Positions 39,791-49,041 of a stretch of 64,000 bases of DNA are shown here, in pieces. The stretch covers positions 407,754,565 through 407,818,564 of the forward strand of contig NC_053392.1 of NCBI RefSeq assembly GCF_905171765.1, given 5' to 3'. The DNA is from Bufo bufo (Eukaryota; Chordata; Amphibia; Anura; Bufonidae). Each line of letters begins with the position of its first letter. The stretch's first letter is position 1. Below the pieces are notes generated by a model. That model was not told the origin of the DNA, made no database searches, and saw only the letters and a program-made list of their open reading frames with translations. The position numbers were made by a program, and so were the translations under genes.

Positions 39791-39853
39791 GAGACTTGAC
39801 CACTGAGGAAGGAGTCACTGCCAACTCCGAAACGCGTCTGGTGCACAAGTCTC
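39791..39853 (+). ncRNA. Hammerhead ribozyme, type I, plus-strand copy
   Basis: Stem I pairs GAGACTTG (39791-39798) with CAAGTCTC (39846-39853), and ACCA (39799-39802) with TGGT (39839-39842), leaving a GCA bulge. The conserved CTGAGGA is at 39803-39809. Stem II is GGAGT/ACTCC with an 8-base loop. GAAA is at 39829-39832, followed by CGCGTC. Stem III is only two pairs with a two-base loop, and ACGCGT is self-complementary. Such minimal stem III is typical of Penelope-type hammerheads thought to act as dimers. Predicted cleavage is after 39838. Confidence 0.88.
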
Positions 39854-41741
39854 AACTAAAGCAAGTAAGAAACCGCAGCGTATTATCTGCGCAACATTTG
39901 AAGTTTTTTCTGGAGCGCTTTCTACATATCAATCAGGAAGAAACGCAAGTCCATCTGTGTCTAAACCAACAGACACCAAAGTAACGCCGATAATCAAGTG
40001 GGTTAAAACATTTATACCCCGGCGTCTAAAACGGACAGTTTCTTTGCCTGCTACAGTACCTTACTCACACATATCGAGAGCGGACCGGAACTGAGGCTTC
40101 TTGTGCTGCAACACGTGGGACGCCACGCCAAGCACGAGTGACCGGACATTATACCGCTTCAAACAGTGAGTAGTGTGTTCATACACACCCAGCCATTATA
40201 CCGCATCAATTGATATGCTGTAACAAACAGCAAGCAACATACGAGACTTTGTATCACATTGCAATATACTAGCCATAGCTGCTAGTTATTTCCCGACAAT
40301 AGGAGAGACATAGCGCATTTACCATTGCGCAATTGAACTTGAATACCATCAAATTTACCAATCTTATTGGATATCAGTGACATTTATACTGGCTTTCTCA
40401 ATTTACACAGATAGTTATTTATGTATTAATTGTATTTTAGTGAACGTATTTTATGCTATTTAAGTACCGTATATTATTTTATTGTAACAAATAAATAGTT
40501 TAAACGCATTGGCTGCAGTTCCATTTGATCATCATATGAGGTGTGCCCCTCTCCTCCATATAGTTCATCTACCTACCTAGAAGATTGGGGATATCTTTCT
40601 TTTAGGGGGAGCACCCATTCCGTATAAATTGGAGGGTGAGCCAATCCAATCCTATTTCTAATAATCTCAACATCATTGTCCGGTACACGAATACATTCAT
40701 TCTTGACATTTGGAACTGAACAATATAGTCCTCAAAATAGCAGGGAGAGAATCAAACTGAAGCATATAGGCAATTGCATAAAAGTCCTTCACAGAGATGT
40801 TCTCACAGCTCTGTTTCTCCACCCCTGTGATGATGTCACTACTAGAGCTTGGAGGAGTCCTCCCAGCTGTTCCTCCTGCGTTTGATTTCCCTGCCCTTAA
40901 ATCACCCCTCCTCCTTTCTAGGTTGTGGATTATAGTTCTCATTTGAGTTGTAGCTCTTGCTTGAGTATCTTCACTTGTTAGCTATCATTTCACTGGACCT
41001 GTGTTCTGCTGCAGCAAGCACTCCGGATATTGCCAGCTGTCCTTGGATCCGTCTTCTCTGCGGCTGCAGCACCTTCAGCTAAGTGTGCAGACATTGTTGT
41101 GTACCTGTTTATTTTCTGACTGGATCTGAGGCGACCACGGTTCCCTCCATATTCTGAGCAGGGCATCGGTGGCCGTGCCCCTTCCACTATTGTAGGGGTT
41201 ACAGTGGTCATCAGTCTTAGGTACGTGGGCATGCCCCGTTCCACCATTTGGATCCGGGCATGTGCTTTAGCAGCATAGGGAGAGCTTTGAGGGTCTGACA
41301 GGGGTCACCCTTTATCCTCCCTAGTTTGGGTCCGGTCAGTAGCTCTATTAACTGTGTATGCTCTTGTTGCTCACATACAGCCGTGACAGACCCTCAGTGA
41401 AATCTGAGAAACCAGCCACTGTAGACAAAGTTAGTTAATTGGAAAGCTGTTACATTTGCCTAGTTAGGAACATAGAAAAAACTAAAAACTAACTCGGACA
41501 ACCCCTTTAATGTCATTTTTACCTATAGAAAGGTTCCCTAAAGAAACTTTTGCATTGAATACCTCCAGTGCTATAGTTTACAGGTTATACTTAAAAAGCG
41601 CACCGGTGGGAAAAAAACGCAGCGTTACCGCATTAGAAATCTACTTATGTATTTATATCCAAGCATCACAATACCGATCTCTGCACTCATAAAGACTGAA
41701 AAAAAGGAAAAATAACATCCTATGACTAGTCACATCCAAAC

Positions 41742-43914
41742 TAGGGATCGACCGATATTGATTTTTTAGGGCCGATACCGATACCGATAATTTGTCAACT
41801 TTCAGGCCGATAGCCGATAATTTATACCGATATTCTGGGTATTTTTATTTTTGAGGGAAAAAAAAAATTTCCTACACAAATCTGCTGAAAATTTATGTTC
41901 ATTGTTAACGTGTATTATTATTTTATTTTTTTTGTAAATCTTTTTCATTTATACTTAATATTTTTGTGTTTTTTTTTTTTACTAACTTTTAGCCCCCTTA
42001 GGGACTAGAACCCTTGTCCCATTCACCCTGATAGATCTCTATCAGAGTGAATAGGATCTCGCACTCTCCCTGCTGCCCTGTGCTCTGTGCACACAGCAGC
42101 ATGGAGCTGACTATGGCAGCCAGGGCTTCAATAGCGTCCTGGCTGCCATGGTAACCGATCGGAGCCCCAGGCTTACACTGCTGGGGCTCCGATCGGAGGA
42201 GCAGGGGAGAGGGGATCCTGTGGCCACTGCCACCAATGATTAGAACTGGGGGGGGGGGGGAGCGCACTGCGCCACCAATGTTTTTACTATTGGGATGGGG
42301 GTGGGGGGCGCACTGCGCCATCAATGACTAATACTAGGGGGCTTGAGGGGGGGGGCGCACTGCGCCACCAATGTTTTTACTATTGGGGTGGGGGGCGCAC
42401 TGCGCCACCAATGATTAAAGGGAATCTGTCACTAGCAATGTTTAAAAAATTTTTTTTCATGGATCCATGTTTAATAAAGTACCTTTTTTCCATCTGTGTT
42501 CTTCTTTTCCATGTCAGTCTTGTCCTTTCTTCTAAAAATCGATTCTTAGGATATGCAAATGACGCTGTAAGGAGCCCAGAGGGGCGTTTTTCTTTCTCCA
42601 CGGTGCCCAGGAACGCCCCTCTGAAGTGCCGTGCCCGCCTAAATATGAAAACTACTAACGCCTCCATGTTTAGCTGAATCGCCTCCCAGAGGCGCGGCTA
42701 AGTCCTCAACATTCACCCCCCCCTCCTCCTCCTCCTCCTCCTCAGCGCCGCGCTCTGCGAACACCCGATCCTCCTCTCGTCGGCGTCCCAAATCCCGCGC
42801 AGGCGCAGTGCCGGCGATTGCCTGCGCTCTGATAATACGGCTGAGGGCAACAGCTTCAACATCGTCACTGGGCATGCGCCGAGCCCAGTGACGATGTTGA
42901 AGCTGTTGCCCTCAGCCGTATTATCAGAGCGCAGGCAATCGCCGGCACTGCGCCTGCGCGGGATTTGGGACGCCGACGAGAGGAGGATCGGGTGTTCGCA
43001 GAGCGCGGCGCGGAGGAGGAGGAGGAGGAGGGGGGGGGGGGGGGGTGAATGTTGAGGACTTAGCCGCGCCTCTGGGAGGCGATTCAGCTAAACATGGAGG
43101 CGTTAGTAGTTTTCATATTTAGGCGGGCACGGCACTTCAGAGGGGCGTTCCTGGGCACCGTGGAGAAAGAAAAACGCCCCTCTGGGCTCCTTACAGCGTC
43201 ATTTGCATATCCTAAGAATCGATTTTTAGAAGAAAGGACAAGACTGACATGGAAAAGAAGAACACAGATGGAAAAAAGGTACTTTATTAAACATGGATCC
43301 ATGAAAAAAATTTTTTTAAACATTGCTAGTGACAGATTCCCTTTAATGCTGGGGGGCTTGGGGGGGGCGCACTGCGCCACCAATGATTAATACTAGGGGG
43401 CTTGAGGGGGGGGGGCGCACTGCGCCACCAATGAAGATACCTCTCTTTCACATACAGGAGGCGGGAGCTGGCTGCAGAATCACATAGCCGGCTCCCGACC
43501 TCTATGAGCGGTAGCTGCGATCCGCGGCACCTAAGAGGTTAACTACCGCGGACCGAAGCTGCCGTTCATAGAGGTCGGGAGCCGGCTATGTGATTCTGCA
43601 GCCAGCTCCCGCCTCCTGTATTTGAATTAATGAAAGACTCATCTTCATTGGTGGCGCAGCGGCCACAGCCCCTCCCCTCCTCTTGTCTTCCGTCCTGTCA
43701 TTGGAGGCAGCGGCAGCAGCATCACAGGGGGAGGAGACACTGCTTCCTTCTCCCCTGTGCTGCGGAGGGAACACAGAACGCGCTGAGAGCAGCGCGTTCT
43801 GTGTTCCCAATACGTTATCGGTATATCGGCAAAATAGATGCCGATACCAATAACGTTCAAAATCCTCAATATCGGCCGATAATATCGGCCAAACCGATAA
43901 TCGGTTGATCCCTA
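41742..43914. mobile_element. hAT-type non-autonomous element, 8-bp target duplication
   Basis: ATCCAAAC is duplicated at 41734-41741 and 43915-43922. The ends read TAGGGATCGACCGATATTG and the near-complement ATCGGTTGATCCCTA, continuing into CCGATA-rich subterminal sequence. The interior has GGGGGGCGCACTGCGCCACCAATG units and a large nested palindrome. No transposase was seen. Confidence 0.88.
42419..43342. mobile_element. TTAA-flanked palindromic element nested in the hAT element
   Basis: AGGGAATCTGTCACTAGC on the left mirrors GCTAGTGACAGATTCCCT on the right, with TTAA at 42415-42418 and 43343-43346. The whole 924 bp is an inverted repeat, centred near 42881 (GCCCAGTGACGATGTTGAAG and its mirror). 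TCC/GGA runs near 42720 and 43020 differ in length between arms, consistent with microsatellite slippage after insertion. Confidence 0.85.
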
Positions 43915-43991
43915 ATCCAAACCATGAAATCCAGTCCAGCTCTTTGACGATAACCACAGACAGGGTATAAAAACTGCCTGATGGGCAGGTA

Positions 43992-44062
43992 GCGGGTAAC
44001 CACTGATGAAGGAGGCAGGTTTTACTTCCGAAACACGTCTGGTGATAGCACAGTAGACCCGC
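43992..44062 (+). ncRNA. Hammerhead ribozyme, type I, divergent copy
   Basis: CTGATGA (44003-44009), stem II GGAGG/CTTCC with one G-U pair, GAAA (44030-44033) and CACGTC (44034-44039) are present. Stem I is ACCA/TGGT, extended by GCGGGT (43992-43997) pairing with ACCCGC (44057-44062). The two stem I parts are separated by a one-base and a 13-base internal loop. The core matches the canonical CTGATGA better than the palindrome copies do. Predicted cleavage is after 44039. Confidence 0.82.
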
Positions 44063-45169
44063 ATCCATACAATTTGATGGACAACAAATAATTACTCATT
44101 TCTTGGAAGCGCTTCCAATATTGATCTTCTCCCCTTCTGAATGAAGATCACCACACAGTGAACGCGGACCGACCCGCAACACGTGGGACGCCGAACACGA
44201 TGACATCACACCCATGTAGGACGCCAAACGAGGAGACTCGGACGTCAAGCAAGGAGACTCAAATGGCGAATTAGCGGTCGCGGCTGACAAGATCACCCGA
44301 GAAGGTAACTACAGTCAGGGTACAGACTTCCTTACCTTGTGGGCCGCCACAACAGGTACAACACCCAACTGTTGTATTTTAGTACTAACATAGATAGCCC
44401 TGCTCTTGTCATAAGAGACTGGCTACTACTAACAAACTTATTGTGAAGAAACGTCTCAAGTGGATGTTGAATGTACTAATACACTAACATCCAAATAAGC
44501 AGACAAACTGTAATGAAGATTATATCTGAAATTGCCATATAATAACAGTAAAAGTCCACCATAACAGAGTGGCGACATTGCCGGCAATATAAGGACAGTT
44601 ACCACACTACAGCTTATATACAGCTAACATATACCTTTCCCACTGAGAAAGCCATTTACATGCCTGTTGGAGATACTCCACCAATTAACATCTACAATGC
44701 TAATGACAAGCACTGTATGGTGGTGACAATTGCCAAACAATTATCCACCCTTACTTTCTATATTTTTATATCTTTATATTCTATATATGCTTACTTTTAT
44801 TGATTCGCGTATTGATATTTTACTCCTATTCATACTCTACTCCCACTGACATGGCACAACAGTAACGGGGGTTCTCTTCCCCAATGGAGGGGTGGATTGA
44901 GTAAATGTATATTAATTTTCAATGTATGACTTTTTTAATTGATTTTTTGTGGTTGATGTTTATAGGAAATAAAATGGATTTTGGTCACACCTACATTGCT
45001 CTCTGCTTGTGACCAGGTGAAGAGTGCCAGTTCATAATATTTCATATTCCATGTGTATTTATTTTTGTTTTTTCTTCCATGTATTTCTAACCACAGTCCA
45101 CGTGTTAATTTTCCTCACTTAAATGTTCCAGGAGTGTGTGCTTTAGACAGGACTTTACATGAAGGCAGT

Positions 45170-45324
45170 CCCCTCCCACTGTTTTTTACAATGCTGTAAA
45201 CCTGTAATAGCTATCATTCAGCAATGTCTCAGTTAATCCTAATATATCATGGTTCTCCTCAGACATTAGTGATTCCAGTTCACCAATTTTATTGGTCAGG
45301 CTTCTGGCATTAGTATACATACAA
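45170..45324 (-). pseudogene. CR1/L2-type LINE endonuclease fragment
   Basis: The minus strand reads YTNARSLTNKIGELESLMSE followed by ENHDIL and LTETLLNDS, the start of the apurinic endonuclease domain of CR1/L2-like ORF2. It is cut at 45324 by the retroviral LTR. It may belong to the same family as 20160-21690. Confidence 0.75.
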
Positions 45325-46698
45325 TGTTGTGCCTTTTCATGAGTGTAAACAGTTATATCTACTTATTTTAATTATAATGGGTATTCATTGCCTTTAAGAG
45401 CAATGTTGATTTATATTCACTATTTTGTATGGATTTTCATGTAGGCCGAAGTAAGTCCATGGGAAGATTACCGTGCCTTTTAAAGAGCTAGTGTTATTGT
45501 AAAAATTATTATATATTTAGACAATTAGAAGATACACGGCACCTGCAGATTTAGAGGCTTCATTGTATTTGTTATCTGGACGTGAATTCCACAGTGTGAG
45601 AATTGTCTATATGTTCCTCAAAGTATACATTCATGTATCAAAATTTGTCCATCGGCTCTAAGACAAGGCCTCCAGATGTCAGAGGTGTGTAGTATTGAAA
45701 ATATCATGCATGTATGAGTTAACCATTAATGCTATGATACTTATAGCTTATACAACAGTGCCACCTAGATATGAGCAGTTAATACTACACCAGTAGCAAA
45801 AGTGCATTCTGGGTAGTATTATGACCATCCAACAATGATTGGAAAGTTCAAAACTAGGAGGGTGTGTTCATCTGATAAGTTTTGGGTTAAGAAACCAGAT
45901 ACCAAAAAGAGAAAAAAAATTAAAAAAGGACAGAAAGAAAAAACAAAGAAAGAAAGAAAGAAAGAAAGGGAGATCTCTGGAGAAAGATTTGGATTATCGG
46001 CAAAACTCTTGAGAGCTGACTGCCCCAAGACTCTGCACATCACTTGACCCTTGGGTAATGTATATTTTAGTTTTATGTAGTTTTGATCTAAAATAATTGG
46101 CTTGATACTTAGCCAGATACCCGCTCATTTGCGGACGTGTAACATTAGCTGCTACATCAATATTTTCGCTTGATTTCAGTAACGATGCATATAACTGAAT
46201 TAAGGGGATAATATTGGAGAAACTCTCTGTTGGGAATCTTTATATTCCCTAGTTTGATATCAAGCCAATAATTTATAACTTTTTTTGCAATACTATCCCA
46301 TATCTGAGATTGGTCATCATTTTGGGCAGAGCAAGGGCTCGTGTCTGTCATTTTCTTGATTGAGTTTTGCGCATAATCTATTGATTTTATATCTCTCACA
46401 ATTTTAAAGCCATATTGCATAATAATCTTGTGTTGGTTGAGTAGTGTTTTGTTGGCACCATATAGTGGCGAATTCTGGGTACTGCATATCATTGCATATT
46501 ATTGAAATTTTCGTTGATTCATTTTTGATTGTATTTTAAACTATTGTATAATAAACCATTTATATTTTTGCATAGACGCTTGTACCCTGTATTACTGATT
46601 GCACAAAATAATCAGGTTCTCGATTGAACTCTTTTTGAGATGTTTATGTCCATCTCGCGGATCAATATCATTTGCATAATTTTTCTTTTGATCCGTTC

Positions 46699-46746
<48 letters not shown>

Positions 46747-46749
<3 letters not shown>

Positions 46750-48328
46750 TGCTCAAAAAAATAAAGGGAACACAAAAATAACACATCCTAGATCTGAATT
46801 AATTAAATATTCTTCTGAAATACTTTGTTCTTTACATAGTTGAATGTGCTGACAACAAAATCACACAAAAATAAAAAAATGGAAATCAAATTTTTCAACC
46901 CATGGAGGTCTGGATTTGGAGCCACACTCAAAATTAAAGTGGAAAAACACACTACAGGCTGATCCAACTTTGATGTAATGTCCTTAAAACAAGTCAAAAT
47001 GAGGCTCAGTAGTGTGTGTGGCCTCCATGTGCCTGTATGACCTCCCTACAACGCCTGTGCATGCTCCTGATGAGGTGGCGGACGGTCTCCTGAAGGATCT
47101 CTTCCCAGACCTGGACAAAAGCATCTGCCAACTCCTGGACAGTCTGTGGTGCAACGTGACGTTGGTGGATAGAGCGAGACATGATGTCCCAGATGTGCTC
47201 AATTGGATTCAGGTCTGGGGAACGGGCGGGCCAGTCCATAGCATCAATGCCTTCGTCTTGCAGGAACTGCTGACACACTCCAGCCACATGAGGTCTAGCA
47301 TTGTCTTGCATTAGGAGGAACCCAGGGCCAACCGCACCAGCATATGGTCTCACAAGGGGTCTGAGGATCTCATCTCGCTACCTTATGGCAGTCAGGCTAC
47401 CTCTGGCGAGCACATGGAGGGCTGTGCGGCACTCCAAAGAAATTCCACCCCACACCATTACTGACCCAATGCCTAACCGGTCATGCTGGAGGATGCTGCA
47501 GGCAGCAGAACGTTCTCCACGGCGTCTCCAGACTCTGTCACGTCTGTGACATGTGCTCAGTGTGAACCTGCTTATATCTGTGAAGAGCACAGGGCGCCAG
47601 TGGCGAATTTGCCAATCTTGGTGTTCTCTGGCAAATGCCAAACGTCCTGCACGGTGTTGGGCTGTAAGCACAACCCCAACCTGTGGACGTCGGGCCCTCA
47701 TATCACCCTCATAGAGTCTGTTTCTGACCGTTTGAGCAGACACATGCACATTTGTGGCCTGCTGGAGGTTATTTTGCAGGGCTCTGGCAGTGCTCCTCCT
47801 GTTCCTCCTTGCACAAAGGTGGAGGTAGCGGTCCTGCTGCTGGGTTGTTGCCCTCCTATGGCCTCCTCCACGTCTCCTGATGTACTGGCCTGTCTCCTGG
47901 TAGCGCCTCCATGCTCTGGACACTACGCTGACAGACACAGCAAACCTTCTTGCCACAGCTCGCATTGATGTGCCATCCTGGATAAGCTGCACTACCTGAG
48001 CCACTTGTGTGGGTTGTAGACTCCGTCTCATGCTACCACTAGAATGAAAGCACCGCCAGCATTCAAAAGTGACCAAAACATCAGCCAGGAAGCATAGGAA
48101 CTGAGAAGTGGTCTGTGTTCACCACCTGCAGAACCACTCCTTTATTGGGGGTGTCTTGCTAATTGCCTACAATTTCCACCTGTTGTCTATCCCATTTTCA
48201 CAACAGCATGTGAAATTGATTGTCACTCAGTGTTGCTTCCTAAGTGGACAGTTTGATTTCACAGAAGTGTGATTGACTTGGAGTTACATTGTGTTGTTTA
48301 AGTGTTCCCTTTATTTTTTTGAGCAGTG
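46747..48328 (-). mobile_element. Tc1-A: full-length Tc1-like transposon, minus orientation
   Basis: Inverted ends CACTGCTCAAAAAAATAAAG and their complement lie next to TA dinucleotides. The transposase on the minus strand occupies most of the element. It sits in a TA microsatellite, the expected TA target. Confidence 0.88.
47006..48076 (-). pseudogene. Tc1-A transposase (one frameshift, one substitution near the active site)
   Basis: The N-terminal frame (48076-47378) contains the helix-turn-helix domain ([20 protein letters not shown]) and the first catalytic aspartate in LFTDISRF. The usual DES is changed to DIS. A frameshift near 47360-47380 moves to the frame 47353-47006, which holds the second aspartate (MQDNARPHV) and the glutamate (DLNPIEHIWD). 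The two frames together equal a complete Tc1 transposase, so it died recently. Confidence 0.9.
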
Positions 48329-48340
48329 TATATATACACA

Positions 48341-48853
48341 GACGAAGGCATTGATGCTATGGACTGGCCCGCCCGTTCCCCAGACCTGAATCCAATTGAG
48401 CACATCTGGGACATCATGTCTCGCTCTATCCACCAACGTCACGTTGCACCACAGACTGTCCAGGAGTTGGCAGATGCTTTAGTCCAGGTCTGGGAGGAGA
48501 TCCCTCAGGAGACCGTCCGCCACCTCATCAGGAGCATGCACAGGCGTTGTAGGGAGGTCATACAGGCACGTGGAGGCCACACACACTACTGAGCCTCATT
48601 TTGACTTCTTTTAAGGACATTACATCAAAGTTGGATCAGCCTGTAGTGTGTTTTTCCACTTTAATTTTGAGTGTGACTCCAAATCCAGACCTCCATGGGT
48701 TGAAAAATTTGATTTCCATTTTTTTTATTTTTGGGTGATTTTGTTGTCAGCACATTCAACTGTAAATGTAAAGAACAAAGTATTTCAGAAGAATATTTAA
48801 TTAACTCAGATCTAGGATGTGTTATTTTTGTGTTCCCTTAATTTTTTTGAGCA

Positions 48854-48856
<3 letters not shown>
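48341..48856 (+). mobile_element. Tc1-B: 5'-truncated copy of the same Tc1 family, opposite orientation
   Basis: It begins abruptly at GACGAAGGCATTGATGC after TATATACACA. It encodes the last third of the transposase in frame (DEGIDAMDWPARSPDLNPIE to the stop at 48590-48592). It ends GAGCAGTG next to TA. It lies tail to tail with Tc1-A, 12 bp apart. Confidence 0.87.
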
Positions 48857-48893
<37 letters not shown>

Positions 48894-48920
48894 CATTTGC
48901 TTTATATACCCGACATAATA

Positions 48921-48938
48921 TGGAGGTCCCATCGAGAT
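48921..48938 (+). promoter_or_regulatory. ERV primer binding site, tRNA-Gln type
   Basis: TGGAGGTCCCATCGAGAT is complementary to the 3' end of vertebrate glutamine tRNA, including CCA, with one mismatch (T for C at the 12th base), judged from memory of that tRNA. Its position between the LTR and gag fits. Confidence 0.8.
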
Positions 48939-49041
48939 CGAGTTTATTCTTTGATTATTTGTGCAAATAGTAAAACGTTCCATACTTTTCTTGGCTATCC
49001 AGATTGTTCATAGATCTGTGTAAAACTTTGTTGTAAAAAAA

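Larger units (their letters stand above)
38949..40660. mobile_element. Penelope-like palindromic element, 1.6-kb inverted repeat with 13-bp target duplication
   Basis: Bases 38947-40568 form an inverted repeat centred at 39757.5. The mirror coordinates hold at all points I checked without indels, with only occasional mismatches such as CCGAAACTGAGG against CCGGAACTGAGG. The non-palindromic centre is about 12 bases. An asymmetric tail of about 94 bp (40567-40660) follows the right arm. ATAATCTCAACAT flanks both sides (38936-38948 and 40661-40673). Each arm carries a hammerhead ribozyme motif, a known hallmark of the pseudo-LTRs of Penelope-like elements. No reverse transcriptase is present. 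Confidence 0.82.
36932..40793 (-). mobile_element. Gypsy-3: internally deleted LTR retrotransposon nested in Gypsy-2
   Basis: On the minus strand the order is LTR (40793-38566, itself interrupted), a gag start, an RT-RNase H piece, a purine tract (AAAAAGGGGGGCCAT) and LTR (37434-36932). The LTRs begin TGTGAAGG and end CCGTCACA on the element strand. Uninterrupted length is 503 bp. The internal region is only about 1.1 kb, so this is a non-autonomous derivative. Confidence 0.9.
38566..40793 (-). repeat. Gypsy-3 5' LTR, interrupted by a 1.7-kb palindromic insertion
   Basis: Its total length of 2228 bp equals 503 (LTR) plus 1712 (insert) plus 13 (target duplication), exactly as expected. The two LTRs look almost identical by eye, so Gypsy-3 is young. 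Confidence 0.93.
32052..41388 (+). mobile_element. Gypsy-2: chromodomain Gypsy element with Gypsy-3 nested in its 3' LTR
   Basis: The LTR boundaries are TGTCACTACC and GTGACA. A perfect 5-bp target duplication GACCC lies at 32047-32051 and 41389-41393. The 5' LTR is 613 bp (32052-32664). The 3' LTR, 36909-36931 plus 40799-41388, also sums to 613 bp once the inserted Gypsy-3 and its duplication are removed. The coding region has few breaks compared with Gypsy-1, so it is the younger of the two. Confidence 0.94.
36909..41388 (+). repeat. Gypsy-2 3' LTR, split by Gypsy-3
   Basis: Only the first 23 bases (36909-36931) precede the inserted element; the LTR resumes at 40799 and ends at 41388. GAGAC at 36927-36931 and GAGAT at 40794-40798 are the 5-bp duplication made by the insertion, with one mutation. 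Confidence 0.92.
31385..41506. mobile_element. TTAA-flanked MITE hosting a three-deep nest of retroelements
   Basis: The left end AGGGGTTGTCCGAGTTATG follows TTAA at 31381-31384. The right end ACTCGGACAACCCCT precedes TTAA at 41507-41510. After removal of Gypsy-2 (32052-41388) about 780 bp of MITE remain. TTAA suggests piggyBac-type insertion. It contains a tandem repeat at 31565-31900. Confidence 0.85.
41511..45180. mobile_element. Penelope-like terminal-repeat sequence, split by an hAT element
   Basis: Around 43990-44210 it shares the hammerhead and the following GCGGACCG...CAACACGTGGGACGCC segment with the palindrome arms (40080-40125). It is therefore a diverged relative. The sequence continues to about 45000 and ends in repeat-like AT-rich DNA. 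An hAT element (41742-43914) is inserted about 80 bases upstream of the ribozyme. No reverse transcriptase or GIY-YIG endonuclease was found. The outer boundaries are approximate. Confidence 0.6.
45325..48920 (+). repeat. ERV 5' LTR with two Tc1 sequences inserted in its (TA)n tract
   Basis: The LTR body 45325-46740 matches the 3' copy over long stretches, including GGCACCATATAGTGGC and CAGGTTCTCGATTGAACTC. A (TA)n tract at about 46700-46742 hosts Tc1 insertions. LTR-like sequence resumes near 48889 and stops just before the primer site at 48921. Confidence 0.8.

Noticed and set aside
39531..39984. Identical 62-codon frames on opposite strands, suggesting a conserved small gene
   Set aside because: They are mirror copies in the arms of the palindrome and overlap the hammerheads; there is no independent evidence of coding.
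42380..43390. Matching frames on opposite strands (95-117 codons)
   Set aside because: Explained by the inverted repeat of the TTAA palindrome within the hAT element.
45901..46043. Lysine-rich frame 45835-46047 as a nuclear protein
   Set aside because: It lies in the A-rich part of the ERV LTR and its counterpart in the 3' LTR is not conserved as a frame.
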